Assembly: GCA_043101635.1 (NCBI GenBank)
Contig: JBICIE010000080.1
Coordinates: forward strand, 1-41,766
Length of the DNA: 41,766 bases
Origin: CAYMJK01 sp043101635
GTDB taxonomy: Bacteria > Planctomycetota > Phycisphaerae > Phycisphaerales > UBA1924
Direction: 5' to 3'
Shown here: positions 21,749-29,506 of the stretch, one piece after another
Layout: each line of letters starts with the position of its first letter
How positions within the stretch are numbered: the stretch's first letter is position 1
Position numbers and translations under genes: made by a program
Notes under the pieces: generated by a model
What the model was told of the DNA's origin: nothing
Database searches by the model: none
Seen by the model: the letters and a program-made list of their open reading frames with translations, nothing else

Positions 21749-23191
21749 GTGTCTGGCTCACGCCCACGCGCACTCGTCGTCGGCGCCGGTCTTGCCGGCT
21801 CGCTGCTGGCCATAGAGCTGGCGCGCCGCGGCATGCGCGTGCTGGTGGCGGAGCGCCGCAGCGACCCGCGCCGGGCGGGGTTCATCGGCGGGCGCTCCAT
21901 CAACCTCGCGCTGTCGGTCCGGGGGGTCACAGCGCTGGCGCGAGCTGGGCTGGCCGAGCGCGTGCTCGCCGACGCCATCGCGATGCCGGGGCGCATGCTG
22001 CACCCGCCGGCGCCGGACGCCGCCAGCGTGCAGACCGTGTTCCAGCCGTACAGCGTGAACCCCGCCGAGGCGATCCAGAGCGTCTCGCGCGCCGGGCTGA
22101 ACCTGACACTGCTGGAGGCCGCCGGCGCCGAGCCGAACGTGGAACTCTGCTTCGGGCTGCGGTGCGTCGATATTGACCTGGATGCCCCGGCCGCCGAGTT
22201 CGAGGACGCCGGCGGCGGACGCGAGCGGCTGGACGCGGATGTCATCTTCGGAACCGATGGCGCCTTCAGCGCCGTGCGCGGGGCGATGCAGGTCACCGAC
22301 CGCTTCGACTACAGCCAGAGCTACCTCGCCCACGGGTACAAGGAACTGGTGATCCCGCCCGCCGCCGACATCCCCGGCGGCGCCGGGGCGCGGGCGACCG
22401 GGGGCTTTGCCATGGCGCCGGGCGCGCTGCACATCTGGCCACGGGGCGGCTCGATGATGATCGCGCTGCCCAACCCGGACCGCAGCTTTACCTGCACGCT
22501 GTTCTGGCCGTTCGAGGGCGACCACGGCTTCAGCGCGATCGACCCGGACCGCGATGACGAGATCCTCGCCTTCTTCCGCCGCCACTATCCCGACGCGGCC
22601 GCGATCATGCCCACGCTGGTAGCGGATTACCGGCGCAACCCGGTCAGCTCGCTGGTGACGATCCGGTGCAGCCCGTGGAACCATGGCGGCCGGGCGCTGA
22701 TCCTTGGCGACGCCGCCCACGCGATCGTGCCGTTCTTCGGGCAGGGCATGAACGCCGCGTTCGAGGATGTGCGGATCCTCGGCGAGATGCTGGAAGAACA
22801 TGGGCTCGACTTCAACGCCGTGCTGCCGGCGTTCAGCGCGCAGCGCAAGGCGCACGCCGACGCCATCGCCGACATGGCGCTGGAGAACTTCATCGAGATG
22901 CGCGACAAGGTCGGCCGGCCCGAGTTCCGGTACCACAAGCGGGTGGAGCAGGCCCTGCACCGGATGCGGGCCGATCAGGTCACGCCGCTGTACAACCTGG
23001 TGAGCTTCTCCAACGTGCCGTACGCCGAGGCCCGCCGGCGCGGCCTGGCGCTGGACCGGCTGGTCGACCGACTGGTCGAGCAGCTTCCCCCCGGCGAGGG
23101 CGAAGGCATGGATGAGTCGATGTGGCTGGCGCGCCTCGACGCCCTGGCGGCGCCGATGCTCGACAGGGCGCCGGAGGCGCATCGTGCCTGA
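21749..23191 (+). CDS. kmo: kynurenine 3-monooxygenase
   Basis: KMO is an FAD monooxygenase that makes 3-hydroxykynurenine from kynurenine. The 480-aa product has the FAD Rossmann motif VVGAGLAGSLLAIELARRG (10-28), GRSINLALSVRG (about 49-60, typical of KMO), RAGLNLTLLEAA, the FAD/substrate motif LILGDAAHAIVPFFGQGMNAAFED and MIALPNPDRSFTCTLF. The GTG at 21749 was chosen over an in-frame ATG upstream because of the TATCAT box and the family's usual beginning. It overlaps the next gene by 8 nt. With kynU and ACMSD it supports tryptophan catabolism; kynA/TDO, kynB and HAAO are not in the window. Confidence 0.95.
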   Translation: MSGSRPRALVVGAGLAGSLLAIELARRGMRVLVAERRSDPRRAGFIGGRSINLALSVRGVTALARAGLAERVLADAIAMPGRMLHPPAPDAASVQTVFQPYSVNPAEAIQSVSRAGLNLTLLEAAGAEPNVELCFGLRCVDIDLDAPAAEFEDAGGGRERLDADVIFGTDGAFSAVRGAMQVTDRFDYSQSYLAHGYKELVIPPAADIPGGAGARATGGFAMAPGALHIWPRGGSMMIALPNPDRSFTCTLFWPFEGDHGFSAIDPDRDDEILAFFRRHYPDAAAIMPTLVADYRRNPVSSLVTIRCSPWNHGGRALILGDAAHAIVPFFGQGMNAAFEDVRILGEMLEEHGLDFNAVLPAFSAQRKAHADAIADMALENFIEMRDKVGRPEFRYHKRVEQALHRMRADQVTPLYNLVSFSNVPYAEARRRGLALDRLVDRLVEQLPPGEGEGMDESMWLARLDALAAPMLDRAPEAHRA

Positions 23192-23942
23192 GCGCACCGG
23201 CCCCGCTCCCGACGCTCAACTCGCGCCGGGCGATCCCTACTGCGCCGAGTGCGGCTACATCCTCACAGGGCTGACCGACACCGCCCGCTGCCCGGAGTGC
23301 GGCCGGCCGATCGTCGATGTACTGGTGCGCCACAAGGGACCGATGATGGCCCGCGGCACGCGCTACCGCTCGCAGACGAGCCTGCTGGGATGGCCGCTGG
23401 TCGAGGTCGCCCGCGGGCCGCGCGAGGACCTGGGCGAGTTGTACGGCAAAGCCAGGGCGTGGATCGCGGTCGGCGACCAGGCCACCGGCGGCATCGCCAT
23501 CGGCGGGCGGGCGGTGGGGCTCGTCGCCCTCGGCGGGCTGGCCATCGGCGGCGTCAGCGCCGGCGGCATGTCCATCGGCGCAATCAGCGCGCTGGGCGGC
23601 GCGGCGCTGGGCGGATGGGCCGTCGGCGGGGCCGCGTGCGGCGTGGTCGCCAATGGCGGCGGCGCTGTGGGCGTGATCGCCGCGGGCGGCGGCGCAGCGG
23701 GCGTCTACGTTCGGGCCGGCGGCGGAACCGGCAGGTATGTGATCGACCGCGCCGGCCGGGCCGACCAGGAGGCGGTCGCGATGTTCCGGCGGCTGGATCC
23801 GCTCATGCTGCCTTTGGGCAATCCCGGGCCAGTCTCACTGCTGATGCCGATGATGGCGCCGGTGGCGGCGTGGCTGGCGCTGGCCGGGATCGTGGCCCTG
23901 ATCGTGACGGCGGCCCACCGGCGGGCGATGCGCCGAATCTGA
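23184..23942 (+). CDS. zinc-ribbon protein with Gly-rich repeat core
   Basis: The 252-aa product begins with a two-Cys-pair zinc ribbon, YCAECGYILTGLTDTARCPECGRPI (about 18-42). It is followed by GWPLVEVARG and a long Ala/Gly/Ile-rich region (about 90-180) made of GG(x)(A/S)(I/V)G-type units such as GGIAIGGRAVGL, VALGGLAIGGVSAGG and GGAALGGWAVGG. The C-terminus has a transmembrane helix (about 220-245) and the basic end HRRAMRRI. I recognise similar repeats in other Planctomycetes but not a named function. The GTG at 23184 has GGAGG about 7 nt upstream and overlaps kmo. Confidence 0.72.
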   Translation: MPERTGPAPDAQLAPGDPYCAECGYILTGLTDTARCPECGRPIVDVLVRHKGPMMARGTRYRSQTSLLGWPLVEVARGPREDLGELYGKARAWIAVGDQATGGIAIGGRAVGLVALGGLAIGGVSAGGMSIGAISALGGAALGGWAVGGAACGVVANGGGAVGVIAAGGGAAGVYVRAGGGTGRYVIDRAGRADQEAVAMFRRLDPLMLPLGNPGPVSLLMPMMAPVAAWLALAGIVALIVTAAHRRAMRRI

Positions 23943-24162
23943 GCGATACTCCCGGACCGGGCGCCCGCCGGCGCGCTGTGGGAGGCGTGCAGGGGTCTGG
24001 TCGAGATGCGCGATGGCGCCGGTTGTGCCGGCCGTTGCGCAGCGCCGGCAGGATTCGGCGCGCGCAGGCGCCGCGGAAGTCAAGCGAGCCGCCGGACGCG
24101 CCGATCGGCCTGTGCGATGCCCGGCGCGGGGCCGGGGTTCCTGTTGGCCCGAGGAGGGTGCA

Positions 24163-24489
24163 ATGTCGACGTCCGCAAGCAAGTCAACGACGGTGGCCTA
24201 CCTGCTGTGGTTCTTCCTCGGCGGGTTCGGGGCCCACCGCTTCTACCTCGGAAAGACCAGGAGCGCCTTCGGCATGATCGGCCTGTCGCTGGGCTCGGCC
24301 GTGTTGTCGGTGATCTTCATCGGTCTGCTGGGATATGTCGCGCTGCTGGCGTGGTGGATCTACGACGCGACGCAGATCGGCAAGTGGGTCAGCGAGCAGA
24401 GCGCGGGCGTTCCGATGGCGGGCGAATCGGACTTTGCTCCGGCTTCGCCGGTCATGGCGCCGGCGCCGCTCGACGCCGAAGCGGCCTGA
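24163..24489 (+). CDS. TM2 domain-containing membrane protein
   Basis: The 108-aa product has the TM2 domain: VAYLLWFFLGGFGAHRFYLG (10-29), a polar KTRSAFGM turn, and a second helical pair SLGSAVLSVIFIGLLGYVALLAWWIYDATQI. The conserved GxHRFYLG motif is complete. A short Ala/Pro-rich tail follows. The ATG at 24163 has GAGGAGGG about 7 nt upstream. The TM2 family occurs in many bacteria; its role is unclear. The 220 bp before it (23943-24162) hold no gene I can support. Confidence 0.88.
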   Translation: MSTSASKSTTVAYLLWFFLGGFGAHRFYLGKTRSAFGMIGLSLGSAVLSVIFIGLLGYVALLAWWIYDATQIGKWVSEQSAGVPMAGESDFAPASPVMAPAPLDAEAA

Positions 24490-24514
24490 ACAAGCCCATC
24501 ATGTGCGACGGCGC

Positions 24515-24540
24515 CGTCCGGAGGGCGGCGCCGCTGCGCG
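24515..24540. terminator. GC hairpin between convergent genes
   Basis: CGGCGCC and GGCGCCG pair across a short loop between the TM2 gene and the convergent PD40 gene. There is no T-tract, so it is a weak candidate for a bidirectional terminator. Confidence 0.3.
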
Positions 24541-24546
24541 CGCAGG

Positions 24547-25728
24547 TCAGTCGCCGGCGCCGTTCTGCTCGGCCGGGAAGATCGCCTCGGCGTCGATGCG
24601 GGCGGCCCAGATCTGGCTGCTGGGGCGCTGGTCGCCGGCGCCAAGCTCGCCGCGCTGCGCAGTCCACATCATCCACTCGCCGTCGGGCGTGAACACCGGC
24701 AGCACATCGGCGCCGTCGGTGGTCGTCAGGCGCTCGCGCCGGAGCTGCTCGGGGCTCTTGGCCGGGTCCCACTCGATCGCGAAGACCTCGTAGTTGAAGT
24801 GCCCCACCTCGCTGGTGCCATAGACGATGAAGCGCCCGCTGGGATGGAAGAACGGGGCCCAGTTGACGTGCTCGTTGTCGGTCAGGGCGATCTCCCGCTT
24901 GATCCCGACGATGGCGCCGTCGGCGCTGCGCTCCAGTTCCGAAGCGAACAGTTGCAGCATGTTGTCGCCGCGCCGGTCGGAGCGGTAGATGATCCAGTTC
25001 TGACACGGGCTGAAGAACGGGCCGCCGTCATAGCCGGGCGCTTCGACCAGCTTGCGGTGCTCACCGGCCTGGATGTCGTAGACATAGACATCGGCGTCTG
25101 GGCGCCCGGGCTCGGAGGTCTCCATTTCGACGTGCGAATAGAGCACGAACTTGCCGTCGGCCGACCACGAGCCCTCGGCGTCGTAATCCGGGCGCACAAA
25201 CATGGGCTCCGGCGTGGAAGGCTCACCCGTGCGCCCGGCAATCGCGGGGACCGTCTGGGTCACGATCTCCATCTCGGCGGGGAAGGCCCACTTGTACCGG
25301 CCGCTGTCGCGCTGGTAGCCGGGGGCGTCCTCGGCCGTCGGTGGCCTGAGGGTCGAGCCGTACAGCACCCGGTCGCGCTGGGTCGGATGGAACCAACCGC
25401 AGGTGTTGGCCGAGCCCGGCGCCGACAGCAGGATCGGCTCCTCCAGGCCGATGATGGCGCCCAGTCCGTTGCGCATCACCTTGGCCACGTCCATGGAGTA
25501 GTGCTCGCCGGCGGGCTCGCCGGGGCCCGGCGCGGGCGTGGCCTGGAAGATGATCCAGTCGGCCTGCGGGTGGAAATAGGCCTCGCCGGCCTTGAGGAAG
25601 TCGGCCCGGCTGGTGAGCGCCACGTGGTCGGTCAGCAGCGGCGCCTCACCGGGAAACTGCTGCGCCACGGCCGCGCCGGCGCCCAGGAAGGAAGCAAGAA
25701 CCGCGGCACGGACTGTCAGGCTCTTCAT
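24547..25728 (-). CDS. exported PD40/TolB-like beta-propeller protein
   Basis: The 393-aa product has a Sec signal peptide (VRAAVLASFLGAGAAVAQQ) and repeated PD40-type blades with the F(H/S)P/(S)xD(G)x(W/F)(I/V)xY pattern: FHPQADWIIFQ, SADGKFVLYSH, FSPCQNWIIYRSDR, FHPSGRFIVYGTS and FTPDGEWMMWTAQR. These make a propeller domain, probably six-bladed. Enzyme residues are not visible, so a scaffold or ligand-binding role in the periplasm is likely. The ATG at 25728 has AAGGGAGA about 8 nt upstream. The divergent gap to rluA contains a 15-bp palindrome. Confidence 0.8.
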   Translation of the reverse strand: MKSLTVRAAVLASFLGAGAAVAQQFPGEAPLLTDHVALTSRADFLKAGEAYFHPQADWIIFQATPAPGPGEPAGEHYSMDVAKVMRNGLGAIIGLEEPILLSAPGSANTCGWFHPTQRDRVLYGSTLRPPTAEDAPGYQRDSGRYKWAFPAEMEIVTQTVPAIAGRTGEPSTPEPMFVRPDYDAEGSWSADGKFVLYSHVEMETSEPGRPDADVYVYDIQAGEHRKLVEAPGYDGGPFFSPCQNWIIYRSDRRGDNMLQLFASELERSADGAIVGIKREIALTDNEHVNWAPFFHPSGRFIVYGTSEVGHFNYEVFAIEWDPAKSPEQLRRERLTTTDGADVLPVFTPDGEWMMWTAQRGELGAGDQRPSSQIWAARIDAEAIFPAEQNGAGD

Positions 25729-25766
25729 CGCGTCTCCCTTGCGTTGGATGGGTCTTAATAATAGGC

Positions 25767-25781
25767 AAACTGTCCCAGTTT
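25767..25781. promoter_or_regulatory. AT-rich palindrome between divergent genes (possible operator)
   Basis: AAACTG-TCC-CAGTTT, a perfect 6-bp inverted repeat with a 3-nt spacer. It sits between the PD40 gene (minus) and rluA (plus) and next to a TATTAT box on the minus strand (25763-25758). Such AT content stands out in this GC-rich region. Confidence 0.45.
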
Positions 25782-25814
25782 TGACACTCGGACCCCCGCA
25801 GCGCGAGGCAGATC

Positions 25815-26468
25815 GTGACCGACCCGGACCACCAGTTGCGCGTGCCCATCATCGCCGACACCGGCCGGTATGTGGTCGTGGACAAACCCTCCGGGCTGCT
25901 CTCGGCGCCAGGCAAGGACCTGTCGCAGCCGGACTGCGTGCGCGCGCGGGTGCGCGCCATGTACCCCGGCGCCGCCGGCCCGATGACCGTCCACCGGCTG
26001 GACATGGACACCAGCGGCCTGCTGCTGGTGGCCCTGGACGCCGAGGCCCACCGGGCCCTGTCCATGCTGCTGGAGCGCCGGCGCGTTCGCAAGGCCTACA
26101 TCGCCATCCTCGATGGCGACGTCCCGGACGATGAAGGCGAGATCGACCTGCCGCTGGCCAAGGACTGGACGAGCCGCCCGCTCATGAAAGTGGACTTCGA
26201 GGCCGGCCGACCCTCCGTGACGCGCTACCGCGTGCTGGCCCGCGCCGGCGGCCAGACGCGGGTGGAACTGGCGCCGGTGACAGGTCGCAGCCACCAGCTT
26301 CGCGTCCACGCGGCCGACCCGCGGGGCCTGGGAGCGCCGATCCTCGGCGACCGCCTCTACGGCGACCCGTCGCTGGCCGACCGCCTGCTGCTGCACGCCA
26401 GCCGCCTGGCCTTCACCGACCCCCTGACGGGCGAGGAGGTCCTCTACGAGTCGCCGGCGCCGTTTTGA
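25815..26468 (+). CDS. RluA-family pseudouridine synthase
   Basis: These enzymes convert uridine to pseudouridine in rRNA or tRNA. The 217-aa product has VVVDKPSGLLSAPG (19-32), the catalytic-Asp motif HRLDMDTSGLLLVA (56-69), RKAYIAILDG and the RluA-type GRSHQLRVH motif near the C-terminus. It lacks an S4 domain, and the length is close to E. coli RluA (219 aa), so a RluA-like specificity is likely but not shown. GAGG lies about 7 nt upstream of the GTG. Its last 25 nt overlap the convergent membrane protein gene. Confidence 0.9.
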   Translation: MTDPDHQLRVPIIADTGRYVVVDKPSGLLSAPGKDLSQPDCVRARVRAMYPGAAGPMTVHRLDMDTSGLLLVALDAEAHRALSMLLERRRVRKAYIAILDGDVPDDEGEIDLPLAKDWTSRPLMKVDFEAGRPSVTRYRVLARAGGQTRVELAPVTGRSHQLRVHAADPRGLGAPILGDRLYGDPSLADRLLLHASRLAFTDPLTGEEVLYESPAPF

Positions 26469-26974
26469 TCGCGCTGCGCGCCCAGGATGGACTGGATCTG
26501 CTCGATGCGCTCCATCGCGCTTTCGCGCGTCGTCCGCCGGCTCTTGCGCATCCAGCCGCGCCACAGCCACGGGATCGGGATGATCGTGACCGGGTACCAC
26601 CACCACCACGTCGGGATGTGCCCGTGCAGACTCGGCAGGAACGTCGCGAGGAACTCGTCGGCGAAGTAACGCCCCGGCTCGACGGTGACGATCAGGACGA
26701 TCGCGTAGATGATCGGCATGCGCCGGTGCAGCCGCAGGGCGAACGAGAGCGAAGCGCCATCGCCCTCGGCCCGGGCCTCGCCGCGCAGCTCGGCGTCGAA
26801 GGGCGTCCCGTAGGCCAGCAGCGAGAAGGCGCCCTCCCCGGTCGCCTCGAACTCCGGCAGCTTGCCGCGCCGGGCCGCCTCATCGAGCAGTTCTACTACG
26901 TCCCGCGGCGGCCGGCCGACGCGCAGGCGCGGAAGTGACCCCTTCGCTGGTTCTGGCGTCGCCCTGCTGGTCAT
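26444..26974 (-). CDS. conserved small membrane protein
   Basis: The 176-aa product has the pattern GAFSLLAYGTPFDAEL, then LRLHRRMPIIYAIVLIVTVEPGRYF and a membrane part with TWWWWYPVTIIPIPWLWRGW followed by a charged tail MRKSRRTTRESAMERIEQI. Two hydrophobic segments lie at about 87-105 and 122-142. I recognise the RRMP..YAIVL and WWW.P.T.IP.PW pattern from other Planctomycetes but no named function. The ATG at 26974 with GGGAG upstream is preferred over the GTG at 26989. Confidence 0.72.
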   Translation of the reverse strand: MTSRATPEPAKGSLPRLRVGRPPRDVVELLDEAARRGKLPEFEATGEGAFSLLAYGTPFDAELRGEARAEGDGASLSFALRLHRRMPIIYAIVLIVTVEPGRYFADEFLATFLPSLHGHIPTWWWWYPVTIIPIPWLWRGWMRKSRRTTRESAMERIEQIQSILGAQRDQNGAGDS

Positions 26975-27053
26975 AGTTCTCCCATTCACCCTGTCGGCTG
27001 GGGAGGGTAAGCCACCTGAGCCCGGCGCGCCGTGTGCAGAAGATCACCCCGGC

Positions 27054-27551
27054 ATGACCCGGATCCCCGCAAAGCCGTCCACGTTGCGGCTCGTCACCGA
27101 CGAGCGCTGCGACGAGGCCACATCGTCGCCGCCCGGCAACGCCGGCCGGGCCCGCCAGTGGGAGGCGGCCACCCGCGTGGCCATGGAGAACCGGGCCGCC
27201 ACCGCCCTCACCGCCGATGACGCCCGCTGGGCCCTGGCGGCCCGGACGGCCGCCGAACTGGAAGGCGGACCTGCCGCGATCATGCCGCCCGAGCGCCGGC
27301 GCGTTCTGGTGAACTTGGGCGAGCAGCTCGGCCTGCGCCGCTTCGACGCCAACCTGGTCATCGCCATCGTCCAGGATGCCGCCCGCTCCGGCGAGCGGCC
27401 GCTGGGGCCCCGGGCCCGGGGCCTGCTGCGGAGGGTCCAGCCGGCGCCCCGCCGCGCCGAAACCGGCCCGCTGTGGCCGCAGCTTCTGGGCGCGCTGGTG
27501 GCCGGCGCCTGCCTGCTCTGGCTGCTGGTGCGCTGGACGCTCGGCGCCTGA
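27054..27551 (+). CDS. hypothetical protein with C-terminal transmembrane anchor
   Basis: The 165-aa product is Ala/Arg-rich and helical, with AATRVAMENRAATAL, DARWALAARTAAELEG and ERRRVLVNLGEQLGLRRFDANLVIAIVQDAAR, and ends in a single transmembrane helix LLGALVAGACLLWLLVRWTL. This is the layout of a tail-anchored protein. I recognise no domain. The start is the ATG at 27054; a better Shine-Dalgarno is not visible, so the exact start is uncertain. Confidence 0.6.
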   Translation: MTRIPAKPSTLRLVTDERCDEATSSPPGNAGRARQWEAATRVAMENRAATALTADDARWALAARTAAELEGGPAAIMPPERRRVLVNLGEQLGLRRFDANLVIAIVQDAARSGERPLGPRARGLLRRVQPAPRRAETGPLWPQLLGALVAGACLLWLLVRWTLGA

Positions 27552-27553
27552 GA

Positions 27554-27580
27554 CCTGGGTACTTCGCCACTCCGTGGGGG
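27554..27580 (+). repeat. CCTGGGTA...CCACTCCGTGGGGG repeat, copy A
   Basis: A 27-bp element directly after a stop codon. It shares CCTGGGTA and CCACTCCGTGGGGG with copy B at 28132-28159. The two copies bracket the bcp gene in direct orientation. Confidence 0.55.
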
Positions 27581-27645
27581 CCTGCAGCGCTGCCGATCCT
27601 GCGGGCCCGAGGCGTCATCGGAATCCGCATGGCTGCTCCGCACGC

Positions 27646-27651
27646 TACCTT
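27646..27651 (+). promoter_or_regulatory. TACCTT -10-like box before bcp
   Basis: TACCTT ends 5 nt before the ATG at 27657 and there is no Shine-Dalgarno. Confidence 0.35.
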
Positions 27652-27656
27652 CCCGC

Positions 27657-28130
27657 ATGATCGAAGAAGGCAAGAAAGCCCCGGCGTTCACCCTGCCGGA
27701 CCAGGATGGCAAGAAGGTCTCGCTGAAGGACTTTGCCGGCGCGCCGGTGGTGCTCTACTTCTACCCCAAGGACGATACCAGCGGCTGCACCGCCGAGGCC
27801 TGCCAGTTCCGTGACCTGCTGCCGAAGTTCAAGCGGTCCAAGGCGGTCGTGCTGGGCGTGAGCCCGGACAGTGCCGCCTCGCACCGCAAGTTCGCCGACA
27901 AGCATGACCTGCCGTTCACCCTGCTGGCCGATGAAGCGAACGAAGGCGAGCCGAAAGTGTGCGCCAAATACGGCGTCTGGCAGGAAAAGTCGATGTACGG
28001 TCGCAAGTACATGGGCGTCGTGCGCACGACCTACCTCATCGACGGCGCCGGCAAAGTGGCCCGCCGGTGGGACAAGGTGAAGGTCCCCGGCCACGCCGAG
28101 GAAGTGCTGGAAGCGATCAAGGCCCTGTGA
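27657..28130 (+). CDS. bcp: thioredoxin-dependent thiol peroxidase Bcp
   Basis: Bcp is a peroxiredoxin that reduces hydroperoxides with thioredoxin. The 157-aa product has the AhpC/TSA fold and YFYPKDDTSGCTAEACQFRD with peroxidatic Cys44 and resolving Cys49, five residues apart as in the atypical 2-Cys PrxQ/Bcp type. GVSPDSAASHRKFADKHDLPF and VRTTYLIDGAGKV follow. Length and motif order are standard. A leaderless start seems likely. The gene sits between two copies of a short repeat and ends at a strong hairpin. Confidence 0.95.
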   Translation: MIEEGKKAPAFTLPDQDGKKVSLKDFAGAPVVLYFYPKDDTSGCTAEACQFRDLLPKFKRSKAVVLGVSPDSAASHRKFADKHDLPFTLLADEANEGEPKVCAKYGVWQEKSMYGRKYMGVVRTTYLIDGAGKVARRWDKVKVPGHAEEVLEAIKAL

Positions 28131-28131
28131 G

Positions 28132-28165
28132 CCTGGGTAGCCCCCCACTCCGTGGGGGGTTCTAT
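28132..28165. terminator. strong hairpin terminator after bcp (repeat copy B)
   Basis: CCCCCCAC-TCC-GTGGGGGG (28141-28159), an 8-bp stem with a 3-nt loop, is followed by TTCT. It lies between the convergent ends of bcp and the anti-sigma-like gene and shares its sequence with the element at 27554-27580, so it may be a mobile repeat that also acts as terminator. Confidence 0.6.
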
Positions 28166-28169
28166 GCGC

Positions 28170-28904
28170 CTACGGCGCCGTGAAGTCGCGCAGCAGCCGC
28201 GCCCGGCCCAGCGGCGTAACTTCATACAGCACGAAGTCGTCCAGCCGCCTGCGGAACTGATGCAGATCGCTGCCCGGCGCCAGTCGCGGCCGGTCGTCGG
28301 CTTCGAGCCGGTCCATGAGCACGATGACCGGCTGCTCCTGCACGTAGGCCATCAGGATGAGCATGTCCTCGCTCAGGATCGTGCCGGTGTAGGCGCTGCC
28401 CGCGGCGGGCCGGTCGCTGTCGTAGGCCCAGCCGATGACGCGGACGCCGGCAGCCGGCTCGATGTCAAGCCCTTCCCCGAACCGATCCGCGACGGCGGCG
28501 ACGAACTCGGGCCCCGGCTCGCACACGAACTCGGGCTCGAACCCGGCGCGCACCAGGCGGTCGTAGATGCGCTCCGGCGAGCGCATCGGGTTGAAGGTGT
28601 TGCGCTGGCTGATGGAATGGCGGAACCAGAACCCCGCGCCCGCCAGGATCACGATGACGGCGGCATATAGCGCCAGCCGCGCCCAACTGAGGTCACCCCG
28701 CGCCCGGCGGGCCGATTCAATCGGGATCGACCCGGCGTCGGGCACGCCGGCGCTGAAGATGTCCCGCAGGCCGGCGTCGATCTGCCGCTGCAGGGCGATC
28801 CGGGACCGCGCCTCCGGATCTGCCTCGAGCTGGCGGCGCTGCTGCTGGGGCAGGTCGCCGTCGAAGTACCGTTCCAGCAGGCTGTCACGATCCTCAGCCA
28901 TCAC
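28170..28904 (-). CDS. anti-sigma factor-like membrane protein
   Basis: The 244-aa product starts with LLERYFDGDLPQQQRRQLEADPE (9-31), a zinc-finger-less helical N-terminus of the kind found in anti-sigma factors with D(G)xL. A single transmembrane helix follows (about 79-93, LALYAAVIVILAGAGFWF), then an extracytoplasmic part of about 150 residues with no known domain. It is immediately downstream of the ECF sigma gene: the ECF stop (28905-28907) is next to the GTG at 28904, with AGAGGA 8 nt upstream. The pairing with an ECF sigma factor is the main reason for the call; an alternative start is ATG at 28901. Confidence 0.7.
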   Translation of the reverse strand: MMAEDRDSLLERYFDGDLPQQQRRQLEADPEARSRIALQRQIDAGLRDIFSAGVPDAGSIPIESARRARGDLSWARLALYAAVIVILAGAGFWFRHSISQRNTFNPMRSPERIYDRLVRAGFEPEFVCEPGPEFVAAVADRFGEGLDIEPAAGVRVIGWAYDSDRPAAGSAYTGTILSEDMLILMAYVQEQPVIVLMDRLEADDRPRLAPGSDLHQFRRRLDDFVLYEVTPLGRARLLRDFTAP

Positions 28905-29477
28905 CTATGCCGTCCTCTGCACGAGTGGTGATTCCCAGCGCGACAGACGCTTGCGCAGCGCAGCGCGGGACCGATGCACATGGCTCATGGCCGTTCCCTC
29001 GGGGATTTCCATCGCCGCGGCGATCTCCCGGTAACTCATCTCACAGACGATGCGCAGCAGCAGGCAGGTCCGCGGCGTCTCCTCCAGGGTGTGCACCGCG
29101 GCCAGCAGTTCGCCGCGGAACTCGCCCTCGACCGGCGGCGCGTCGACGGGGGCGGCCCCGACGGCGTCGGGCTCCACCGCCACCGCGCGATCACGCTGAC
29201 GCCGGCGCATCTGGTTGAGGGCAACGAAGCGCACGATCTGTCCCATCCAGGCCAGGAAGCTCGTGTCGCGCTGGAACTGCTCCAGCTTGCCCAGCGCGAT
29301 CACCGAGGCTTCCTGCACGACATCCTCGGCGTCATGCGGCGAGCCGAGAATGGCCGCCGCGATGGTCCAGAGCCGGCGCCGGTCCGCTTCCAGGCGCGCG
29401 GCGAACTCCCGCTCCGCAAGGGGCGCGGCAGGCGACCGTCCGGACTGGGGTCGTGGCTCCGGCATCCGGTTCCGCAA
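28905..29477 (-). CDS. ECF-family RNA polymerase sigma factor
   Basis: The 190-aa product (186 aa from the ATG at 29465) has sigma region 2 with ILGSPHDAEDVVQEASVIAL and FLAWMGQIVRFVALNQMRRRQRD, and region 4 with LLRIVCEMSYREIAAAMEIPEGTAMSHVHRSRAALRKRL, which is a complete helix-turn-helix. The start is ambiguous: TTG at 29477 or ATG at 29465. The following gene encodes its likely membrane-bound anti-sigma partner. Target promoters cannot be told from the window. Confidence 0.9.
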   Translation of the reverse strand: MRNRMPEPRPQSGRSPAAPLAEREFAARLEADRRRLWTIAAAILGSPHDAEDVVQEASVIALGKLEQFQRDTSFLAWMGQIVRFVALNQMRRRQRDRAVAVEPDAVGAAPVDAPPVEGEFRGELLAAVHTLEETPRTCLLLRIVCEMSYREIAAAMEIPEGTAMSHVHRSRAALRKRLSRWESPLVQRTA

Positions 29478-29506
29478 TTGAATGTCGCCCGCCCCCGCGG
29501 CATTGC

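Noticed and set aside
25781..25786. TTGACA as a -35 box for rluA
   Set aside because: No -10 box lies at the right distance downstream, where the sequence is GC-rich.
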